Positions 1 to 12,424 of a DNA stretch of 64,000 nucleotides are shown here, piece after piece. The notes beneath the pieces were generated by a model. The model searched no databases, had not been told where the DNA came from, and saw nothing but the letters and a program-made list of their open reading frames with translations. Source of the DNA: Gyrodactylus bullatarudis (taxonomy: Eukaryota > Platyhelminthes > Monogenea > Gyrodactylidea > Gyrodactylidae). Position numbers and translations under genes: made by a program. Position 1 is the stretch's first letter. The number at the start of each line of letters is the position of its first letter. The stretch is taken from NCBI GenBank assembly GCA_012064415.1, contig SSNU01000106.1, forward strand, positions 186,001 to 250,000. The letters are read 5' to 3'.

Positions 1-164
1 TAACTCTGATGTTTACAGGGATATCCATTAAAAAACCTACAAGAGCATTGTAGTTTGCTGAAATTAAAAACTCTTCTTATTTCACTATTGCGATCTTGAG
101 AAACATAAAATAAATCTTTTTTAGGGCTAGCAAAAATTTGTAAAAGCCTAGATTTTTCGCATAA

Positions 165-335
165 GATTCTTCCCCTCAAAGGTTCTATAGAAGGAGAAAG
201 TGATGAGAATTTCTCCTTCACCCACACATCTGTGCTGTCATCCCCTGGGTTTTTGTATAAAACGGAAAATTTTGAAATTGAAGCAGCATGGTTTTCCTGT
301 TATAAAGAGAGACCACTGATGATCCTTTTGGTTCT
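165..335 (-). mobile_element. Penelope-like element fragment, endonuclease end
   Basis: Read on the minus strand, this stretch matches the C-terminal GIY-YIG endonuclease part of the better-preserved Penelope-like copy at 24.8-26.2 kb (same wording as 24885-25000). It covers only the segment around the catalytic-Glu region and the upstream histidine-rich part. No open frame of useful length remains and the flanks diverge abruptly, so it is a dead 5'-truncated fragment. Confidence 0.7.
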
Positions 336-814
336 AAATATATTTTCTTACATATTTCTAAATTATGTATTTAAGTGGATTTTCGGACGTTTTTGAACAT
401 ATACGTGAATCACTCGAACATGATATATTTTTTGAGGTAGAGAGATGATTTTCTTTGTCTAACAATTCGCTAAGCTCAAAAAAAACCTTGAAGAAAGTAA
501 TTTGGATATTATCTCAGGTCTTTTAGATTAGTTTCAACATTATTTGATTTTTATTATATTAATTCGGTTTACTTGTAAGTAGTTAGTGTAAGAGTCTTTT
601 GGTAAATCCGTGTATTAAAAAATGATCTTAAAAAAGTTTTTAGGCTATATTTTTTGAGGCTCTACTTATCTTGAATAAAAAATTAACAATGTACGATTTT
701 AAAGCGGATCTTTGGACATGTTTGAAGATTTTAATCGTATCCTCAAATACAATACAAACGGATTAAGTCCAGGGAAGTACGAAAATAATAAGATTTAAGA
801 ATGAAAATCTTAAT
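336..814. other. No gene seen; AT-rich, retroelement-flanking
   Basis: No coding region was recognised. A short phrase near 372-415 (a Penelope 3'-flank sequence around 'gattttcggacg') recurs near 21385, so part of this is probably further 3' retroelement debris. Confidence 0.5.
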
Positions 815-1690
815 TGAATATTGAAATAGAAGTAAAGATATATTAACACCAAATATACATTTCTTAAAGGATCATCATTGGTATCACTTTAAAAATGATA
901 AGAGTTAAATAATTGAATGAAAATAATAATTTACAAATATGAAAGAAATAGTAAACGTTTAAGAATTAATCAAGAATAAATGCAAGCTGAAAAAACACCA
1001 AAACTCTCCATTAAATAGCAACAGTGGAGAGAAAAGTGAAAAAGCTCACATAGGCCAAGGTAGTTGAAGATTATACGAATAGTTTTTCTGAACACATAGA
1101 TTGGGTCTGTATTGATTGATAAAGAATTTCTTCTTTACCCTTATGAATCAAACTGAACAATCTCTGTGTTTTAAATACAATTTTCAATTTTATATTATTA
1201 AAATTTTGATCTATGAGATTATTAAGTCTTCTTCTTATATCCTTTCAAGTTAAGCTTCATGAAAATAGTAATTTTATCCACCTCTTCTGTTTCTACAACC
1301 TCATCTCTAACCATAGGTTGATTGATGAATTTGTCCACAAATTTTGCTGGATAACCATTTTCAATCAAACATGACTTCGAATTCTCTATTTCATTTGTCC
1401 ATTCCTCAGGACATGCGATTCTTCTTATCGGAGAAGACTGAAACTAGCATAATGAAGATACTTCCCGTTACCAGTCTTCTTCTTCTTTTCTGGTTAGTTT
1501 GACGTCTAGGAAACTCAAAATACCATTAGATTCTCTTTCCATAGTGAATTTAATATTCGGATGAAATGAGTTCATCTTGAAGAAAAAATCCTCTATTTAT
1601 ACATCAGGTTTCATCAGAATAAAAGTGTCATCGACATATCTAATGTAAACATCAGTGAAATAAGCAATTGAATAAGCTTAATTTTGAGTG
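815..1690 (-). mobile_element. Penelope-like element copy, 5'-truncated and decayed
   Basis: The minus strand carries the 3' untranslated tail of a Penelope-like retroelement (815-1060, almost identical to 22745-22985), then the linker and endonuclease-proximal coding part (1130-1500), then reverse-transcriptase sequence downstream of the catalytic YVDD motif (1500-1665). Frameshifts and internal deletions break the frame. 5' truncation is normal for target-primed retroelements. The close match to the copy at 22.7-24.1 kb indicates the same family. Confidence 0.8.
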
Positions 1691-4056
1691 ATTCTACAAT
1701 GGCTAATTCAGATGATCGAAATTCCCTTCAGTTTAAATCTTGGGTATTATTGGTCATTAATAGAGCATCAAAAATATGACCTGAAAAACTATTTTATTGA
1801 ATCCTTAAGAAGAGTAGCTTATGATAAAAATTCCCTACTCTCAGCTTTTAGGAACTGTGATAACACAGTAGGATCGAAATTTTGTGTTGATTTCCGATCT
1901 CTAATTATATTTCCTAAATTGTGTTTGGTTTTTGAGATAAATTGAAAAAACCGAATTTGAGAATTCAAAATTAAAAAATAATTTCAACCAATTAATTATC
2001 TATTAAAAAATAATAATTAAAAAAATAAAAAGATTAATCAACTAATTAGGCATTATAAGAATCAGAATTTAATTTCCTATATAATGATACCTTGAGTGTT
2101 GTCCTAAACAAAAAATTGCGCATTCCAGCTACTTTTTTGTCGAAATTTTTGTGATTTTGGAGTTTTCAAGAAAAAGAGCTTCTTACATAGTCATATTCCC
2201 ATTTTATACATTATACTGAAGATTAATAAAACTTCTACCGCTCGAATTAAAACCATCATAAGTCATATTCGCTCTAAAATCGACTATTCTATTAGCCTAG
2301 TGAATATATCTTGATCTTCACTAAAATTCCAGAATGATTATTGAATAACTTGAAAGGTTTTTATAAAACTAATTCAATTATTTACAAACATTCTTGCATA
2401 GATTCCTTGTTATAAGGATCTTTTAGCATTAAAATGGATCAAATAGGATCCATTTTAAGGTCCTTTATTCATTTATTGAGAATAATAATCATGAACGAAT
2501 CTTATAAAATATTGAAAAATAAGCGTCACAATAGAGCATAGAAACTAAACTGTAAGCATTTTATATACAATTCGTATGACACATGAAGATCCTATTAACC
2601 AAATAATAAGTGGGGGGGGGTTGATGAGTGATGTACAGGGACTGAAATATAATTGAATATAAATGAGAAAATAGTTAGAATATAGGGGATGTTGAAAAGT
2701 GGAAATTGTCAAAGACAAAATCAACATGTTTGACATTTTTCAATGTGATACTTTGCTCTAAAATTGACAATGAGAATTCTTTTTCGTAACTAACTAATTT
2801 ACATGAGAACTGCTAAGTAAGAATGATTCTACAATTGCGAACAGATATTTTAATAGCCTTCAAGTTTTTTGAGAAACTCCATTGTTAAAATCATGTCATT
2901 TAATGATCGATAATTATCCTTAAAAGTGGTCGTTGAACCGGATTCTGCTGAAGTGCATTAGGTTGCCTTGCTGCCTGCACTAGCTTGGTGAACCAGATCA
3001 GTTTGAGCTTAATTAAAACCTCACATCACCTTGAATTTTTTTTTAATATAATCTTTTCAAAAATTAAAAATCTGATTAATAATTATGTACAGTAGAGTAG
3101 GCCAAATTTTTCTACTTTTTTGAACATAATCGAATTTCCTCTAGCTATTGAAATATTCGAGCATTTTTTTCTATAAAAACCATACGTTTTTAGGTTTGTT
3201 CTGATATACAAAATCTCGATTGAAGACGAAAATTTTTGAACACGCGCCAAGATTTTTTCAATGAATTTATCTACTAGTAGGGAAAAAATCTTGACCATAT
3301 TTTTATGATTTCAAACTTTTGAAAACGATCTGAAAATAGATTGGGATAGTACCAAATATATTTTTTTTCCACAAACATTCTAAAATTACTATTGAAGAAA
3401 CTTCAGAGTCAACAAGTGATGATATTGTTTCAAATTAATTTTCCAAAGAAGGATAGTAAAAGATAAATTGTAACTAATGGAACTCCAACTGAGCAAAACA
3501 ATCGATCCAAGAGCTTGTCCTCTACTGATTTCTACTCAAGCGTTCTGAATGCTCGAAAGGAATGTAAGATACTTGTAATAAATCTAGACTGGGAAAAATT
3601 GTATTGTCAAATCACATTAAAAACAACTAAGAGTATTTACCGCTTCAGTAATTCTTTGGGATTTTCTCTTTTCGCTGTCCTCCCCACTTGAAGGGACCAG
3701 AATGTTTCATTCTTTACATTAATTTTATTACATAGACAGAGAGTACCGTTAGTGGAAATGTTGCTTCCAGAGTAAATATTTCAATGCATACCTCACATTT
3801 TGTCATCTTCATTGAAAAGTTAATTTCTTTTTGAAAGAATGAGTTGCAATCCCTGAGTGCATAGATTGATACATACATAGAAGGAATCTTGATGATGGAA
3901 TCAATCAGAGTGAAAAAAATCATCCACCTCAATACCCACCTGGTAAGACTTGAATATTTTTCCAAAAATTACTTGGAAAGTCTAACTGACTGATTTTAGT
4001 TAGTTTTTCAAATTGATTATTGAGTCTGTTTTTGGTTTTTTTCTCTAGATTCAGTT
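1691..4056. other. No gene supported; AT-rich intergenic DNA
   Basis: Only short open frames with biased composition occur here and none resembles a known protein. An unbroken run of ten G lies at about 2611-2620, unusual for this AT-rich background. Otherwise nothing was recognised. Confidence 0.45.
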
Positions 4057-4400
4057 AAGCTAGTTAATATGAAGATGCGAATTTATTGGTTATACAAAAT
4101 TCTCATCAAGATTTTTTTTGGAATCTAGATCATGAGACCCTCTTTCATGATTTAAAGAAAAAAGATTTTGAAAAATTCAATTTTCATATTTCAAATCCCG
4201 AGTTAGCGCCAAACTTCCATTTAACTTTAAACTTTGAGTTGAAAATTTATTAGTTTATTTTTAGGACACCGATTAGACGAAGAAATCAAATATGTTGAAT
4301 CAGATTTTGAGGATCACTCCATCTTCCTGTGAAAATTGAATGAATTAAGTCCATTCTGCAAGGCTTGGAGAGTTTCAAAATTTTTGAAAAAGAAAATCTA
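4057..4400. repeat. Foldback element, subfamily B, one arm only
   Basis: It begins with the subfamily B terminus (AGCTAGTTAATATGAAGATG) and continues with the characteristic arm seen intact at 51776-52517, including the 'gagaccctctttcatgattt' block and the 'gaaatcaaatatg' centre. The opposite arm is missing, so this is a half element. Confidence 0.65.
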
Positions 4401-5110
4401 TACCTACTGAAAATTTACAAAATAAAATTGAATAAAATGTGCTCAAAATAATGTGGAATATCTTTACACTCCTTCTGTATCTAAAAGTGTTTTAATTTCA
4501 AATTTAATTTCCGTTGTGCCTTCTGTGTGTAAACCATTTCAGCTTCCCTTTTATTATTTCCATATCAAACGAATGTTGATATCATTAAAGGGCACACTCA
4601 AAAAGCATCCAGTTATTATAAATTTTACAGGCTGTCTCTCCATAGTTACTCGAACAAAAAATCAATTTGAGGCAACTGAGAAGTTCTCACACTTTTATCA
4701 TCAGGAAGGACACAGGCCAACCTGTAGATCGTGGATAAACATGTAACAAGCTTTTATCGATACATAGACAGACCGAAAATGGGAAAAATACATTTTACCA
4801 AAAGAATGAGTTGTATGAAGATTTGTTGAATTGTCATGACCTGTCTTTTTCCATCTATTCTCCTATCATTGAGAAATATTTTGGGAAATTTCAAGCGTAT
4901 AGCTTATCAACCGATGTAATTGAGAATCTACCAAACCCTTCTGAATTCTGTAATTTCCATATAAGTGGAATTTGCACAATAGGAAAAATTTTTTTTTATC
5001 GATTTCTATTTAAGGTGCGGTTGTAACAGATTCTACTTTAGAAATCTGACAACAATATTATCCTTATTCTTATCTGAGTTATCGTGTTACTAAAAGCTAA
5101 ATATTATATA
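4401..5110. other. No recognised gene; two unassigned short open frames
   Basis: Two open frames on the plus strand (about 4453-4746 and 4811-5026) have near-normal amino-acid composition but resemble nothing I know. The first lacks an in-frame ATG at its left end. They may be remnants of one decayed gene. Confidence 0.3.
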
Positions 5111-5114
5111 AAAG

Positions 5115-5335
5115 TAAGATGATAATGTCGTGCTTACGACATGGTGAACCAATCATATCCAAACGCACTCGCCGGTGTGGTAACAACGCTGACCCATCAT
5201 CACACTATCCGACAAGCTGCGAGATCAATACCGTGCCCACACCGGAAATTGATGCTAAAGTCCACAACTCAACCACTCACTCAACCGGACACATCAATTA
5301 CACACAATCTAGGATGATCATCCGCTTTTCACTAT
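5115..5335. other. GC-richer island with inverted repeats
   Basis: Base composition changes sharply from the AT-rich surroundings. It starts with a small perfect hairpin (GTCGT-gctt-ACGAC near 5127). CCGGTGTGG near 5172 is matched by CCACACCGG near 5237, which could pair as a longer stem. An open frame of about 72 codons spans it but is rich in Thr/His/Ser and resembles nothing recognised. It could be a fragment of a transposon or a foreign segment. Confidence 0.4.
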
Positions 5336-6600
5336 GACTCCTCTAAACCTCCTTTAAATCAATTCTTTTTCAAAGAACGTTTTCTTTTGGAGAATTTCTT
5401 TAATCTTTCTTCTCTAACAAGTTCATTTCATCTTTAGATTTTCTTCTATTATAATTTTTTTACTTCCTAATTTTCTCTAGCCATCTTGGTGTGAAAGTTT
5501 TCTTGCAATCGTAATATTTTAATACAATTTTAGCAGTAACTGTTTTCAGTGTTATTTAGAGTCCTATATTTTTCTATTATTCAAAATTACTGACGACCGC
5601 CCTCAAAACTCTCATTTTGTCAGGGATTGTCTCTCCTAATTTCTTGGTAACAAAACTTAACTAAATACAAATAAAGGGGAATTTATCACCTGTAGGAGAA
5701 AGAACTAATTAGACTTTTTTGATCGTATAACTACGCAGCTGATGAATTTATGACAAGGATTTATTTTTACCTAACCCCTCCCCCATATTACTAAAAATTA
5801 TTGAGTCTAGACCGACTTGATAGAGAGACAGAATTGAGTAAAAAACTGCGTGAATAAATATGAATGAATAAATTCACAAGAACAAGAAGAATAGGAAGGA
5901 TGGGGGTTTTCTCGGGAGTGGGGGAGACAATATTGAAAAAGAAAAAACACAAGTAAGAAGCAGGGAGGAGAGGGAGAAGACGATTTAAATGAGATGCTTA
6001 TACGGGCCTTTTCTTTTCATGTTTGATAAATTAATGTATCTTTATTTAAATTTAATAAGCCTTTTTTCACATTGGGCAGCCATTTTGAATTGTTGATGAT
6101 TTAAATCAAAATGGCTGCATTTTTTGGTACTTTTTATCACCAAAAAATACTCGAAGAATAATTTTAAAGAAAATTTGGTAATTGAAACTATTATCTACAG
6201 AAATTCTCTGAAATTTCTTGTAAAAATCAAATAATTTTGTTACTACAATTTAAAACGTTTTATTCGAAGTAATTATCAAAGAATTAATAATTTTCTACTA
6301 TTTCTTTGAAATAGTATTTCTAGCAATGAGCAATTATTCTTTTTAATGAATTATACTTTCTTCAAGACTAAATAATTGTTTTAATACACTAAAGATATAT
6401 TAAATAGATCTTATCTACAGAATGAAACACAAATTAAATTGATAATGTGAAAAAGAAAGAGAATTGTATTATACAGTGAAACTTTAATTAATATGTTTAC
6501 AAATTACAAGGAGAGGTCTATTGTTGTGAGTTTATTTTCTTCAATTAATAATAATAATAAATACAAATACTATAAAATTAGTAAGATATTCTATTCCTTG
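5336..6600. other. No gene seen; AT-rich upstream region of PLK4
   Basis: Simple AT-rich sequence with a purine-rich, G-run stretch at about 5890-5985 (several runs of three to five G on the plus strand). An inverted 'gcagccattttga' / 'tcaaaatggctgc' pair lies near 6075-6117. No coding region was recognised. Confidence 0.45.
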
Positions 6601-6611
6601 CTCGATTGTAA

Positions 6612-6803
6612 CCAATAGGAATTCATACCGTTAGAATACTTGCATCTCGTTGGTTTTCTACTCCACATCGTCAAATGAACCAATCACATTGCTTTATTAT
6701 AGTCTCTTCTCTTTAGTATAAATACTCTTACTCACGAGTGGATGAGAATATCTCCTCTCTTCTTCTCTCTATACTTAATTTGGAATTTTATAAATATCTC
6801 TAC
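6612..6803 (+). promoter_or_regulatory. Probable PLK4 core promoter region
   Basis: Two forward CCAAT boxes (6612-6616 and 6680-6684) precede a TATA-like TATAAATA at 6717-6724. A pyrimidine-rich stretch follows at about 6751-6775 and the PLK4 start codon is at 6804. The spacing fits transcription starting around 6745-6755 with a short 5' leader. Assignment rests on motif and spacing only. Confidence 0.55.
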
Positions 6804-9264
6804 ATGTATCAATATTACCCTGAAAATTCAATCGATGTAAGTTATTTGTCTAGCAATACAAGGCAATTTTTATCAAAAAATATATTTACATATAGAAATT
6901 AATACTTTTCTCATTTTATTCTAGGACTTTCAAGTCTACGAGTTACTCGGCAAGGGTGGTTTTGCACATGTTTATCGTGCAAAAAGCCTTCTCACTGGCC
7001 AAGAGGTTGCAATTAAAATGATTAACAAAAAAACAATTGCAGCACAGCCAGGCCTTGCTAATAGGGTCCGCCGTGAAGTGGAAATACACTCCCGCTTGAA
7101 ACATTCCTCAATTTTGGAGGTAAGAATATTTTTGTAATTTTTAAAAATTTTCCATCCTTTAAACTTTTTATTTTATATTTTTCCAGTTGTATACTTGCTT
7201 CGAGGATAACAACTATGTTTACCTTGTCCTGGAATATTGCCCACACGGAGAACTTCAGAGTTATATCAGAGAAAATGGTCCCATTAGTGAAGAGGCCGCA
7301 CGAAAACTCCTCGGTCAGATCTTACATGGAATATTATACCTACATTCACATCATATTCTCCACAGAGATTTAACCCTGGCAAATTTATTGCTGAATAAAG
7401 ATAGACGAATTAAGATTGCAGACTTTGGCCTGGCCACAAGACTCGAACCGGGTCACGAGAATTTACACCAGACCATGTGTGGTACTCCTAATTATATTTC
7501 TCCGTAAGTTTTATTTAAAAATTATGTATTTTATTTCAATAATAATAATTATTATTATTATTATATTTTTATAGAGAAATTGCTAGCAAAGGTGAACAAA
7601 GTTTAGAATCAGATGTTTGGTCTATCGGGTGTATGTTATACATTCTCCTAGTTGGTCGACCCCCCTTTCAGAGTTCTGAGTTGAGGAATACTTTGAAAAA
7701 AGTCAAAGATGTTGACTACCATCTGCCAGGAAATTTGTCCAGCACTGCTCGAGATCTTATTGTCAATTTACTTCAAAAGAATCCTCATGATCGAATTAAA
7801 ATCCGGGCAATTTTCCAGCATCCCTTTATGAATTGTGATAGTCAGGAGGTTAGCCAAAAGTCTGATATTACCACCAATGGTTATTCCCGAGAGGTTTTCA
7901 TCAATAAAATGGATCGTAGTCAAGACAGTGGCATTGACAGCATGTCACGAACCCCGTCACATGGAATATTCCCATCAAAGATGAACTCAAACCTTGGAAA
8001 TAGTGCCATACGTCGATCAACCAGTGCCAACATCAATATTAGATCACAAAACTCTTCAATGACCAAGTCCTTGTCAATAATCTCGCAGAATTGTCTTAAT
8101 CCAGCTTTTAACAAGAACAAATTGAAAAAATTAAATACAAAACGACTCATTCCCATCCGAAGTTGTACACGTGTCGCCTCGATGAGTATCCAAAAGGATG
8201 GTTCAGTCTTGGGTCAATTTTTCTCCTTGGAACGACCTAAAGAAGGCATTATTGTCGTACGGGTGATGTGGATCTCACCAAATGGTAACCACATAATTTT
8301 CTTCCAACCAAATAATGGCCGCGGTGTCCTCTGGAAACATCCAAAGACCCAAGTTGTCCATGCCACTGAATCTGATAATTATGAGGAATATTCATTTGAA
8401 AATCTACCACCTGTCTATCACAAAGATTACAAGAATTTGGCCAAGTTTGTTTCCACCGTTAGATCGAGTACACCCAAGGTCATCCTTTATCACACTGGGG
8501 GTAAATCAATGCTCATGGAGTATGACGAAGACGTTAGTGCAGGTGAGGAAGTCAAACTTGACTTTATCACAACCTTTACTGAAGGAGATAAGAAAATTCT
8601 TGAGGTTCAGTTCATTGAGAATGCTAGCTGTGTCAAGTTGGCTCAACCAAATCAGCAGACCTTGAATATTAATCTGAACGATTCCTTTTGCATGACAGGC
8701 CTTACTAAAGAGCAACATGACTACATTTGTGAGGCCCAGAGCTATCGTCAGAAATGCATTGATATTGAGCGAATGTTGACAGACCTATCCAAGACCGATG
8801 ATACACTAACTTACTTTCCAGTTGTCTTTGGACGTAGTGACACTATGCCCAAAAGTAAATCAATCAAATCAGAATTCTCACTGCCCGAATCGATCAAGGA
8901 AATTGTTAGTACCGCCACGAAAAAGATTTCCATGCTAGCCGTGAAGCCTGAGGTTGACCAAGAAAATGATGAAGACTCTAAAGGTATTAACGACCCAATT
9001 TTTGTCCCAAAAGTTGGTTGGGCAATCAAAACAAACCCAGAAACACTAAATATCAACTTTAATGATGGTGCTCGACTTTCCATAAGCTACAACTCTGAGG
9101 AAATTAACAAGATTCGCTATGTTCCGCCAGGCAAAGATGCCTCTTGTACACTAGAATTCACAACCGGTTCCAAAATCCCACAAGAGGTTCACGCAAGACT
9201 AGAGGCAGTTCCAGCAGTTGTTAAATTCCTTCGTACTCAGAATCAAACAAAAAAGTTGATTTGA
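6804..9264 (+). CDS. PLK4: Polo-like kinase 4 (SAK), centriole duplication kinase
   Basis: Serine/threonine kinase that licenses centriole duplication. Four exons: 6804-6836, 6925-7119, 7187-7503 and 7575-9264, all with GT/AG introns of 67-88 bp; 744 residues, close to fly SAK and shorter than the vertebrate protein. The kinase domain is at about 14-270: glycine loop GKGGFAHV (20-27), catalytic Lys42, HRD with Asp137, DFG with Asp155, and activation-loop Thr172 before [17 protein letters not shown] phosphodegron at 299-304 matches the beta-TrCP/Slimb site used for self-triggered destruction. The tandem cryptic polo boxes, which bind the centriolar scaffold in this family, should occupy about 371-578. 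A third polo box at about 653-736 starts near FVPKVGWA and includes FNDGARL. The first exon encodes only eleven residues, and in-frame splicing rebuilds every motif. No disruption is visible. Confidence 0.95.
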
Positions 9265-9554
9265 TTCATTCAGAGATTTTTTGTGATAATGGAAAGACTA
9301 CCCTATTCTCTCCTGTCCTCTTATTCCCGTACATTCCAGATTAGAAATAATATAATTTATTTTATTTGTACATAGAAACCAAATCAAACATAAGAGAAAT
9401 GTTTAGAGGCTCCAAACTATTTTGTACAGCCCTACTCAACTCCATTCACGGTTTTTGAGTAGGGAACGAAAGAAAACCAGATTTTATTTATTTATGAAAA
9501 AATTGTTGTACATAATTTATATAATACAGCTTGTTTGCAGTAGTTTGCAGAGAG

Positions 9555-9560
9555 AATAAA
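9555..9560 (+). terminator. PLK4 poly(A) signal
   Basis: Canonical AATAAA about 290 bp after the PLK4 stop codon, followed by a T-rich stretch. The 3' UTR between has no other open frame. Confidence 0.6.
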
Positions 9561-11208
9561 GTAATATTGTTTTATTGATACATGAATTCTTGATACCTTC
9601 TCTCTTATATTTACATTTAGATTTTAGAATTTATTTGAATGTTCTTCTCCCTCTCAGAACCGAATTCCAAATAGATTTTAACATTTTCAGATCCAAAAAC
9701 ATTTCAAAAATTTGTCAGATTCTATTAAAACTTGTACCAGATTCTCATAACTATTTTGTTAATTATTTTAAATAAAAATCTAGTATATATATATTGTCAG
9801 AGACCATTGACATGTTATTGTTTACAATTAAGAATAATTTAGTTTCTATCATTCCTTACAACAATTTCTGTATTCAGAAATCTAAAGTTAGCAAATTTCA
9901 ATTTACAAAAAACTTCATTCAAAATGCCTTAGCGAATACTTCCATCTTAAATGATGGAATAAGGTTCAGTCACTATAAATCTTGAAGTAATTTCACGAAA
10001 TTGAGAGATGCTTCTGTGCCCATAAAAAATGTCAAAGAATCGGTAGATGTTATGGAACTTGAATGTATAAGGAATTGATAAATTTGTCGACAAATACTTC
10101 ATGTTCTCTATTTTTTAGGTATTTCCTGTGGACTTGCTATCTTTCCTATTCTATCCTATTTCTCAGGCCAATTAATACTTTATATGAAACAGGACTAAAA
10201 CTGGCAAAATGAAGTTATCTAAAATTCTTCATACCATAAAATCTTTTTGCATAGTAAACTGAAATGTTTTTAGTTCTAACCAGCCAAAGAATCCATCTCA
10301 AATTCTAAATGTTTTTACCATTTCTAAAGAAAACAATTGACTATTATTCAACTCTTCACCAATATCCTGAACTAATACAAAGGGATTTATGTCAAGACAA
10401 TAAAGAAACATCTGAGTAAACACAGAAGCGTAAATCTTCTTAATAAAACTTAACTAAAGATAAAGTTCAAACAAACCACGGCCATTAAATGCATTTAAGA
10501 GCAAAGAACAAATAAAGGTCGTCCTCATCAGTCTGACCATGAAATCTTGGGTGTTTTTGCTTACTTCACTGTAGCCTTTCTATGAACACACACACTGAGA
10601 AATTCCTGTTTAATTCTATACATACGGATTTGTATTATGGAAGGTAGCTTCGGACAAAAAGGGAGGGGGAAGTAAACTCACTATAAATGCTTTTGGATAA
10701 ATATTTACTCTTGGTGGTGGAAAAGTATGCGATACAGAGCTGGATTTTATTGACATGGTCACGCTCACCGCTAGCTTAAGTCCAAGCAGGTGATGTCTGA
10801 GCGGGATACACACAGCTTTGCTAAACAATTTGTTTATTATCCTTGATTTAGAGAATAGAATAGAAGTAATAAAAAGGATTACAGGAAAAAGAGTCATAAA
10901 AATATTTGAGATTTGTTCTACTTGATAAAATGCTTTTCCAAATTCTAAAAAGTCTGAAGAAAAGTATTTTGATCGCAGAAATACTCTTGAATGTTCTATT
11001 TGAGAGGCAAAGTTCTTTTATCTATTCAAGATTCAGGTTTTGGCAAAAGTCGCAATACTTTTCCAATTTCAAAATTATATTAGTTGCTAAAATGAAAAAT
11101 TAATGTGAACGTTAAATAAGAACCTCTTGATTTGATAAATGTACTTTGCGAATAATGAAACATAAAGACTAGGGTCTGTAAGAAAGTAGAAAATTATCTG
11201 GTTAATAA
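9561..11208. other. No gene supported; AT-rich intergenic DNA
   Basis: Several short open frames occur, none with recognisable protein features. The 10640-10820 part is less AT-rich but shows no domain or RNA fold that I recognise. Confidence 0.4.
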
Positions 11209-12238
11209 AAGTAGGAAGAGGTATTTGCAAAATTAGTCCATTATACATGCATTTAATCAGATTTAGTCTAAACTTTTCCATACCTGCATGTATTTAATTT
11301 TCACATTTAGTCTATTTTTAATATTTTTGTTCAGAACTAGTCTACATTTGTCCACATTTAGTTGTAGTATTTAGAATTTAGTCAAAAAAATGTTTCATAG
11401 TTCAAATCTAGTATGGTTTTCAAAAATAATAATCTCATAATTTCTCTTCGGATCCTTTTAAAAATTGGGTCAGTTCTCCCATTCGATTTGGTCTGCAAAC
11501 TCAGCGCTCAAAGATATCCGTAGTCTTCATCCATTTCATGCTATTTATAAATTTTGCTTGATGACTTCCGAAAAGTTTCAAACAAGGTCAACTTTCTTAA
11601 AAACACTGCACTACAAGAGTTTGGTCCAAAATTTAACGATTACTTCTCGGCCGCATCAATTGCTGTTCGAAAGCTTAAAGTTCTGAAGGTCAAAATTTAA
11701 ACTTATTCAATGTTGATTCAGAGGCCAATTCTGATATCATTCGTGTTGTGAATCTTAAAAAAGTGTGGTGTTCATGTGGTTCTATTAGTTTATCTGGCTA
11801 TCCATGTATTCATCTACTTGCAGTCATATTTAATAAGAACTTAGATATCAAATCATATATTCATACTGCTTTTCTAGCAGAATCGCTCAGAACAGTTTAT
11901 GCTTGTGACATTGAATACATAATGCTCTCAAAATTATTAGAATACTCTGTCAGACGTAAAAGAGGAAGGCCTTCCATCAAACATTGTAAACAAGAATCCG
12001 AAGAGAAATTATGAGATTTTTATATTTATAAATATACTATTTTTGAAAACCATACTAGATTTGACTAAATTCTAAATACTACAACTAAATGTGAACGAAT
12101 GTAGACTAGTTCTGAACAAAAAATATTAAAAATAAACTAAATGTGAAAATTAAATACATGCAGGTATGGAAAAGTTTAGACTAAATCTGATTAAACGCAT
12201 GTAATATGGACTAATTTTGCAAATACCTCAAGTAGGAA
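11209..12238. mobile_element. Non-autonomous Mutator-like element with 9-bp TSD
   Basis: A 1012-bp element (11218-12229) is bounded by long terminal inverted repeats of about 230 bp beginning GAGGTATTTGCAAAATTAGT. It is flanked on both sides by the 9-bp direct repeat AAGTAGGAA (11209-11217 and 12230-12238). Long TIRs plus a 9-bp duplication are the hallmark of Mutator-like transposons, and the internal SWIM-finger coding remnant supports that superfamily. No complete transposase is present, so movement would need a helper. Confidence 0.88.
11500..12014 (+). pseudogene. Decayed Mutator-like transposase C-terminus with SWIM finger
   Basis: Within the Mutator-like element, one frame from about 11555 reads as protein (LLDDFRKVSNKVNFL...) until a break near 11690. 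A shifted frame then runs to the stop at 12014. The second part contains a SWIM zinc finger, CSCGSISLSGYPCIH (C-x-C-x(n)-C-x-H), followed downstream by a basic RRKRGRPS stretch, as at the C-terminal end of MULE transposases and FAR1-like proteins. The DDE catalytic core is missing. The first part recurs at 42985-43185 in the second copy. Function is lost. Confidence 0.75.
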
Positions 12239-12424
12239 TAAAGCTAATTCTTAGAGTAATCATTTTTAAGTCTGATCTGAAAAATGAAAAATTTAAGATT
12301 TGTATAAGGGGTATTTGCAAAACTAGAGGGTGTTTATTCAGAATTTATATTGAAAAATCAGATCTAGTATGTCTGTTACATAAGTTCATATAAAGGGGAT
12401 TTCCTTTTTTTGAAATTGAAACAT

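Noticed and set aside
4453..5026. Two plus-strand open frames as a possible small gene
   Set aside because: No in-frame ATG at the left end of the first, no splice pattern joining them convincingly, and no recognisable motif.
5890..5985. Purine-rich G runs as a G-quadruplex
   Set aside because: Runs of three or more G are unevenly spaced with long loops; weak candidate only.
7920..9083. Antisense and alternate-frame ORFs inside PLK4 exon 4 (up to 116 codons)
   Set aside because: Shadows of the PLK4 coding sequence; the sense frame carries conserved polo-box and degron motifs.
11465..11686. 73-codon ORF in the Mutator-like element as its own gene
   Set aside because: The neighbouring frame (LLDDFRKVSNKV...) reads as the more protein-like one and leads toward the SWIM finger; the listed ORF is an out-of-frame shadow.
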